Shown one piece after another: positions 58,501 through 64,000 of a stretch of DNA of 64,000 bases (position 1 is its first letter; every line of letters begins with the position of its first letter). Under the pieces are notes generated by a model that was not told where the DNA came from, did not search any database, and saw only the letters and a program-made list of their open reading frames with translations. Position numbers and translations under genes: made by a program. Source of the DNA: Norana najaformis (Eukaryota; Annelida; Clitellata; Crassiclitellata; Hormogastridae); assembly GCA_964023275.1 (NCBI GenBank), contig OZ029928.1, positions 868,001 to 932,000 on the forward strand. Reading direction: 5' to 3'.

Positions 58501-59121
58501 TTCAACATGGAACATTCAGAGACGTCAACAATAACTCCAAACAATGAACCTTCGAACAGCCATGGACACCTAGATTCTATTGCGCAAGTGCCTGACAAGC
58601 AAGCATCAAGGAGAGTCTCTTTGGAAACTTCAGAGCCTCAACATCGAACATTGCCTATTACAGCTTCTGATCAGACGCATCACCCTAGTAACTCTGATCC
58701 TATTTTAAGTGATTTTCAGATATTTGGTCCCACTGACATTGCAGACGCTCAGAGACAATGCATTGAGTTGCAGCCTTTAATCGAATATATCGAATCTGAA
58801 AAGTTGCCAGACGACATGAGGCAAGCACATACGATTAAGATAGAAGCAGAACAGTACTGTTTAATCAATGACCTACTTTTTCATCTTCATCAACCGAGAG
58901 TCAAAAAGGTCAACAGAGCAAAGTCACATATTCATCAGCTAGTGGTGCCAAGCTCTTTACGCAAGCAGATTTTGAACATTTATCATGACAATGCAGCACA
59001 TGCTGATCTAGAGCACTGTTACTTAGCAATGACAAAAAGATTTCACTGGTCTACTTCGTACTGTGACGCAGTCAAGTATATCGCTTCATGTGCAGGCTGT
59101 CAACAGAGCAAAGGACATTGA
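55558..59121 (+). CDS. Gypsy Gag-Pol-like polyprotein (1187 residues), altered active sites
   Basis: The first codons look like the C-terminal half of a Gag domain. Two zinc knuckles follow, near residues 166-178 (CSRCGRVHRSKFC, spacing slightly short) and 186-199 (CRRCLKLNHFARCC). The protease has LDSGATKSS (about 286-294) and VILGQDF (about 355). RT has FAVDLRGVN and YFSTLDLKSAYYQV (about 653-666). The catalytic YxDD box reads YGQD (about 720), so the first of the two Asp is Gln. RNase H has VNVS where TDAS is usual (first Asp changed to Asn), but LEC, VDH and ADTL are kept. Integrase ends at the zinc-finger H-H-C-C (HDNAAH to CAGCQQSKGH) and a stop; the DDE core is absent. The real start may lie upstream in a lost Gag. 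Confidence 0.88.
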   Translation: MLRAQHLKFSENIRFQIVINGLRPSVHSHIWQHRVPTLEELIEKATIYESVTDPTQMAKEEILKILQSMQQTLSQLNIAQDLAVRHNNVDQQQSSQSCFEEMLTCPEDIRFYYNGVCCHDNRSEAFPFRRAFSKQLACNQATYYRPRPKSFQWRGHPNFQSQTGFYGCSRCGRVHRSKFCPAYGARCRRCLKLNHFARCCKSNMHFSHRACRSYSGEWYDNHYRKFVSGSRNQGKVQTTNTSHMPSIYALPMIETKTPSFEANTKYPVSSIGEISIFIHRKHQKAVLDSGATKSSVSLNLFKQLPKHKQLDTNVSFKLCSATSQPMQILGEVELPMHLNGLDISFQFAVVPNLIHDVILGQDFLAYCQTTIDYSSSTVSLFDHLVTLDLIVKGQTDGSILRTNASIHLEPLSIVLVKIRIPQRFVNTDVLIQPLQADPSQKFLVANILAHPKGNSSIVQICNPTHLKLTIPSSSPIALIQPADSTLIPSSTWNCHTPRHELSMPDLNSRISSRNKLRIPLNRHNLSSEQFDRLSTLLCGYSEVFAGDISEIPRANLTAHCTDTEESADCPRQHEPETCKDTTSQTHQTRDENIIEGNFSLWSLPVIIVSPLKDKSPRFAVDLRGVNRLNTPITCHIPKLASVFDIMADKLPSYFSTLDLKSAYYQVRSHESTDEAPIFTKFSGQDCCNHLPPALRDSVPSFYLLMKTVFTGPLFQFGLVYGQDVLICSQSFDEHLKRLQEIFNKLLDAKLRLLPQNCQFSVSQVSLRGNILSSKGISVDHSKLEKIKSFPKLQNVNQLQQFICLCNYYSRFIKDYARIATPLQELLRNHVTYFWSDACEEAFKSLKAALTKSPTLAFPDWNQHFSLSVNVSETATDYILSQINSAGREVPIEYGGRVLRDYDKKFSITDLECIALTEAISHFTQYLTGRHFYVYVDHLSPSRLHEIQTSSRRLAKWFQVLQDYDFTICHPPGKNDTAADTLFNMEHSETSTITPNNEPSNSHGHLDSIAQVPDKQASRRVSLETSEPQHRTLPITASDQTHHPSNSDPILSDFQIFGPTDIADAQRQCIELQPLIEYIESEKLPDDMRQAHTIKIEAEQYCLINDLLFHLHQPRVKKVNRAKSHIHQLVVPSSLRKQILNIYHDNAAHADLEHCYLAMTKRFHWSTSYCDAVKYIASCAGCQQSKGH

Positions 59122-61143
59122 GAACAATGCACGCTTTAATTCAGCCCCACCCCATGGAAGTGAAGAGTGTAGTGAAGCCACGCATATGTTGGCACGTAAC
59201 GTTAAAAAGGGTAAACGTTTTTTTACAAGACTTAGAGGTCAGATCCTCTTGATGAAACTGTGTAATATGAAGAAAGAAGTATTGTTGTCACTTTAATGTT
59301 TGAATTTAATTTGATGCATGCTGGCAGATAAGATAAGATAAGTAACGAAAGAGAAAATACAAATTGCAGACCCAGCCACCGTAGCTGATTGTAAGCAAAA
59401 AGTGCAAATCATTGCAGTATGTAGAGCAACTATATATTATGAATCGAGAAGTTTTGAAGTTTTTGAAATTACAAATTTCAACGTATGAGTGCACTCAACT
59501 AAATTTTGACAATTGAGGAATATTACAGAGAACTTATTTTGAGAGAACTGGCCATTGTCTCAGAAGCTTTACGAGTTTCTTTTGTACATTTTTCATATTC
59601 CAAAATTTAAACATGATAACTATGGAGAGGATTTCAAACAAGGAAGTTGCAATACATTAATTAAGTAATTTGAGAGAATAAAAAGGGATTTAGATCCGCA
59701 GTCTGATCAAGTCAAGAGTAACAGAAGTTGTGAAGTTTATTCTGATGAGTATTTTACTTTATTGTAACAGCAGATTTAATTGATATTTGTTAACAGTGAA
59801 TTTAGAGGTTATTATCGTGTTACAAGGACTGAATTTTATATCAGCAATTTTGGGGCATACCCTAATCCAAGAAGTCTTTTTGTGAGTTAAGTAAGGTTAA
59901 GGCTGATGTAGCCTACAATGATACAGAAATGCAGATTAGTTGATTACGAAGAAGATGACGAAGAATAAGAATAAGATGTTTTTTGAAGCGCAGTAGTAAG
60001 GCTGAAGCCAAAGAGAATGACACTGTACATTTACAGTTAGCATGGTTATGCAAGTAGAAAAAGCAGAGCTATAAAAGCTATCTAAATAACGTGAGACATA
60101 TATATACATACGTACAGTCAATGCATATATTCTCATATATTTTCGTGTTTGACAACCAATGTCATGAAATTTTTGGTGCATAACTGCCCACAAACCTTTT
60201 TGTTCGTGTGTGTTCAGGGATGTAACTCCCATCGTAATGTAATGTAGTTATTGTTTTTCTTGCGATTTTGGTAGAGTAGAAACTTTGCTTATGTATTAAC
60301 CTATATTATCGCTTAGTATTCAACTATCTTTTTGTTATAAGTTTTTTTTGTGTTGCGTAATGACACTTAGTGCACAAGTGAATTTTAGTGTCAACTGTGT
60401 GTAATCAAGTAATGCAGAGACACATTGGTGAAATCTATGTAGGATTTTTATCTACTTTTGCTTTCACTTTACACATGCTATACATACATTCACGGCTTGA
60501 ATTCATTGCAAGTAGTTGGATTCAATTTTAATTGCTAACATTTCTGTGTGTTTTTCTATTTCATATTCGGATGATGAGCTCTGATGTATCATGGGATGTC
60601 GACAATGCGAGTTGTCTACTGAAAAAAAAGTCAAGTCTCGAAAGCTGTAACGCTATGAATGCAGCTACAACTCGCCTCGTCATTACATTCCACTGTTGAT
60701 CTTTACATCCTCATCCCAAATTCAGAATCTTATTTTCACATTTGTTTGTTCATTCCACCATTACATCAGAGCCCACCATCATCATGTTGTCACTTTGGCA
60801 TCATTTCATTTATGTTTCATGTAATTTTTTCATTCAACTCTAGTAACTTTTACCTACATCGTGACATTCAAATGTTGATTTTCTTACATTAGTTCTTTTG
60901 CATATTAGTTTAGGTACAAATTATAATGCATTTTCAAGGACAGTCACTTAACAGTATTACAATGCAGTTGCACATTTTGGAACAATCCTTTCTAGCTTTC
61001 ACGCTTCGCATTTTATGTTTTTCGCTTTAGTTATCGCTTATTTTATATTACTATTTTCTTTGCAGTTAGTTTTGCTTGTTTAGACATGTCAGACTTGGAC
61101 TTTGACAACGGGGACGTTGTGTTCTTGAAAGCGGGAGGAACTA
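59122..61143 (+). other. Gypsy 3' interior, no integrase core
   Basis: About 2 kb between the Pol stop and the 3' LTR, where the integrase catalytic core would be expected. No DDE-like frame is seen, only frames under 100 codons. It ends in the polypurine tract next to the LTR. Confidence 0.6.
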
Positions 61144-61955
61144 TGATAGAGATAGAAAGTGCGCTATATGAATTGTGTGATTCACAGCAGTTGGCTTGCT
61201 TCTAGACAAAGACACTGGTAATAGATACCAACCATAGACTGAGTCAGCCTCCAGGCCGGTATAGCAGAGAGCTATCATAGCGCCTAGCATTCTCCATCCG
61301 GGACCTTACTAGTAACTCACGTGGAGGTAGGCAGGGAATCACGTGAAAGTTACCTTAGACAACAAAGACAGTCTCTGACGAATTCCTAGAATCAGCATCA
61401 GAGATGCACGTGAACGCTGACGTAAGCAGGCAAGAAGACTGAAGTCTGAGACGTATGGCAGCCCAGAGTCCAGACAAAGGCTGTAGGATTCTAGTAGAAA
61501 GTAGCTCGAGAAACGCGCACTGAAGGCAGTTGGAAGAGAAGATCGGAAGAGATCAGACGCAGACGATTCTGCCGAGAAATGGAAGACGGCGAGGAAGAAG
61601 AGGACAAGGACCAACTTAGACTATACGTAGAACTTAGTCAATGTGAATGTATTAAGGATTAGATTAGATTAAGACGTTCGCTGTCAATTCTCATACAACA
61701 TCTGTACAATCGTGTTATCTGAACGTAAGTGTATTAAACAATTATTTTATAATAATCCATTGTCTCACTATTCGTCATCTGTTAAGATATTTGTGTAGCG
61801 CCTCTGTAGGGTATAGCCATCTCGAATCATCAACTTCTAATACGCTAACCTTCATATTCATTGCATCACTAAAGGACGCACAATTAATGAGCTTAGTTCA
61901 TCCCCACTAATAGAGTACCTAACTGGACTATTAGGCTACATAGGCCTAGGTTATA
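61144..61955 (+). repeat. 3' LTR of the Gypsy element
   Basis: Same length as the 5' LTR and apparently identical. It is followed by the target duplication GTACTA (61956-61961) and the continuation of the interrupted LINE. Confidence 0.92.
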
Positions 61956-62130
61956 GTACTATAGTCGAGTAGATGGCGACGTCGGAGGGTGGTGCACCAG
62001 AGGAATACAGACTGATGGATTACGTCTGAGACGGTTGGATGCCATTCACTCTGAAATGCGCTCGATACACAGCATCACTCTCTGTTTCAGCTCAGCGGTT
62101 TCTGATGGCTCACAGAAGAAATAAAGCTGT
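61956..62130 (-). mobile_element. LINE copy, upstream part beyond the Gypsy insertion
   Basis: The minus strand reads CIERISE, a stop in place of the usual Trp, then MASNRLRRNPSVCIPL. This corresponds to WMASNRL...IWLG in LINE 23714-25387. It continues the protein that is broken off at 52924. Confidence 0.72.
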
Positions 62131-62139
62131 GTATCATAT

Positions 62140-62790
62140 AGAAGGCATTAAAACATGATTGTCTAACAGATCTAAGAAATGCGTGAGATCGTCATATCAG
62201 CAGGTCCACCTGAGAGCAACAACACAATATAGGAGTCTACTTCATCGTTTGCGACGCTCACTTTCTGTGTATGTAATGTATATATCGTTAACGCTTTTTG
62301 ACTACAGTAGATTCACTTAATCCGTTTATGAGTTAAACGCAAAGCCTTGTTGTAATCTAACGCCGTTTTGTAAACCAGTGTTGGTTTTAATTTTTGTCGG
62401 AATAATGCGTGTTTGGAGTTCATTTTTCTGGTTGACGACTTTTGTTCCTCAAATTTTTTTCGGTAGTGTACAGAGAAATTCATTGTAATAACTTCTCAGG
62501 TTATATAAGGCTCCCCTTAGAACTGTTCAGTCCAGTCTATTGAGAAAAAGGAGTCGATTCAGGAGGCTTCATCCATCTTCAAGGTGACCATCCGGTGCAC
62601 TCAGGCATTCATAAAAATGGCCCTTTTGAGAGCTACCAAATATTTGTAAAGGAAACAAACTTCAGTGTGTTTGCCTCTCTGTGTGCCTGGCTTGTTGTAA
62701 TGTTACTGTTGTTGTCCTGTTGGTGTGCATGCTGCAGTGTTTTTGATGTGGTGGTTTTATTACTATGTATGTGTTTGGGAGGTGATGGGG
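62140..62790. other. no gene seen
   Basis: A plus frame at 62595-62807 is hydrophobic (VVMLLLLSCWCACCSVF) but has no supporting context. Confidence 0.4.
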
Positions 62791-62797
62791 TAAGTAG

Positions 62798-63685
62798 GCA
62801 ACTTTGATTGCCCCAAAATTTTTCTATCAAAAACTGGACAGAAGGATTGAAAGAGTTGATAAAAAGCTAAGGAATGATGTTAACCTCAAGTCTGTATGCA
62901 AAAAATTACCAAGATCTGATAAGTTAAAAATTTCTTACTTTTTAGGCATTTCTTGTTACTCCTCTGGTACGACTACAGTCTGCATACTAAAAATATTATA
63001 TCTCCTTCATTTATGAAAATATTTTCAAACTTTTTGGAGGTTTTGTCTGATATTAATTGCTGCACAGTTCATGTGCTGACACTACATGAGTTGTCACTGA
63101 AAATGTTTTCTATAGGGGTTTGAACATGAAAAAAGTTTTCAAATGGGGTGGGTACAGTTTGGGGCAACTATGGGTACCTCCAAAATTTTTTTCTCAAACA
63201 CTGGAAGATGGTTTGAAAGAGGAAATAAAATGCTAAAGAGTGATATTAACCTCAAGTCTGTGTGTCAAAGAATGACCAAGATCTGATAAGTTAGACATTT
63301 CTTACTTTTCAGGTGTTTTCTTATATTTCCTTCAATTTGTACGACTTCATCTTACATACTAAAAATACTGTATCTCCTTCATTTATGAAAATATTTTCAA
63401 AATTCTTCTGAGGTTTTGTCTGATATTGATTTCTGCACGATTTTTGTGCGGACATTACATATGTTGTCACTGAAAATGTTTTTCCATAGGAGCCTGAACA
63501 TGAAAAAAGTTTTAAACATGGGGTGGGGTACGGTTTGGGGCAACTTTGGGTACCCCAAAAATTTTTGTATCAAAAACTAGACGAATGGATGAGAAGAGGA
63601 GATAAAATGCTAAAGATTGATGGTAACCTCATGTCTGTAGGTCAAGAACTGACTGAGATACAACAAGTTGAAAACTATTTAATTA
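62798..63685. repeat. tandem repeat of a 363-377-bp unit, about 2.4 copies
   Basis: Starts of units are recognisable at about 62798, 63161 and 63538 by GGGGCAACT/GGCAACTTTG, then CCAAAATTTTT and ATCAAAAACTGGA. Each unit includes TTAACCTCAAGTCTGT, CTCCTTCATTTATGAAAATA, GAGGTTTTGTCTGATATT and TTGTCACTGAAAATG. The third copy stops near 63685. Units have diverged by perhaps 15-20 percent by eye. Short frames starting KFFYQKLD/KFLYQKLD recur, so the unit may derive from a coding element. Confidence 0.85.
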
Positions 63686-63699
63686 ATAGGCGTTTTCCG

Positions 63700-64000
63700 G
63701 TAAAAATCGCTCGTCGTCAGGGCCTAGGCGGAAAAATTTCTCTCGTCGGTTAAGGGTTAAAGGTTAAAAATGTAATGTCCCCGTCGTGTAGTAAAATCAT
63801 TTAGGTTTGAAATTTGAGTGCAAATTAAATTGTGATACAGACGAAATAAATGATTATGATTAACGTAGAACATTAGTTTATGAATGACTGTGAAAGACAC
63901 ACAATATAAATGGCACGCGTTAATAGCCAAATTTTAAACTCCATTGCTCTTTAAATCTTTGCAGTGGTCACCTGACTAGAGGTCTACCTTGTGTTGATTT
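63700..64000. other. no gene seen
   Basis: Sequence after the tandem repeat with no recognisable feature. Confidence 0.5.

Larger units (their letters stand above)
52925..61955 (+). mobile_element. Ty3/Gypsy LTR retrotransposon, 9.0 kb
   Basis: Two 812-bp LTRs (52925-53736, 61144-61955) in direct orientation look identical over every stretch compared. The element is flanked by GTACTA on both sides, a 6-bp target duplication; because ACTA also precedes the 3' LTR, the LTR start is uncertain by up to four bases. A primer-site-like TGGTGTAGAACCAGG starts two bases after the 5' LTR. A purine-rich tract (GAAAGCGGGAGGAA) precedes the 3' LTR. The interior holds one long Gag-Pol-like frame. Identical LTRs mean the insertion is recent, yet several Pol residues are altered and the integrase core is missing. 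Confidence 0.93.

Overview
The window is AT-rich, intron-containing DNA from a metazoan, most likely a marine invertebrate. The evidence is phase-1 immunoglobulin (Ig) exons with GT/AG borders, tRNA-derived SINEs, CR1/Jockey-like and RTE-like LINEs, hAT-like and CACTA/CMC-like DNA transposons, and a Ty3/Gypsy element. The species cannot be fixed from sequence alone. Exon models were made by hand from open frames, splice dinucleotides and phase continuity, without transcript support.

Host genes: every recognisable host exon is on the minus strand, and they form a cluster of receptor-like genes. Gene A (47830 down to 42872) is the best. It has two Ig exons, a 36-nt stalk exon, a transmembrane (TM) exon with an acidic residue in the membrane span, and a tail exon with YENM, TYAEL and VYEKL tyrosine motifs. 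All its introns are phase 1 and the frame is continuous to the stop. Gene C (41345 down to about 36915) repeats the two-Ig unit of gene A, but each Ig exon carries a one-base frameshift. Gene B (18061 down to 14268) has two TM exons, three short or proline-rich cytoplasmic exons with an SH3-ligand-like stretch, and a last exon ending in an ITIM-like S-H-Y-A-V-L; the frame is again continuous. Extra TM exons at 31089-31256 and 29595-29702 look like a duplicate of the gene B TM pair, and a third lies at 21989-22092. At the left edge, a V-set-like Ig exon (5558-5871, frameshifted) and a second Ig exon (1-296, cut by the window edge) form gene D. Signal-peptide exons were not found.

Mobile DNA fills much of the rest. 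From left to right: a SINE (1096-1296); a hAT-like element inserted in a TA microsatellite (1790-4408); LINE debris (6257-9683); an RTE-like fragment in a gene B intron (14816-15439); an LTR-like element (20432-20715); a second hAT-like element (22495-27566) split by a LINE (about 23640-25435); a LINE fragment (30580-31085); a short LTR element with a tRNA-Pro-like primer site (33911-36441); a CACTA/CMC-type transposon with a TTA target duplication (49511-52135); and a 9-kb Ty3/Gypsy element (52925-61955) with near-identical 812-bp LTRs that landed inside a LINE copy. A 363-377-bp tandem repeat lies near the right end (62798-63685).

Reading: an expanded, partly decaying cluster of Ig/TM receptors with tyrosine-signalling tails, into which several transposon families have inserted. 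The most unusual items are the gene A and gene B cytoplasmic tails, and the divergent hAT-like family with clear hAT-type termini.
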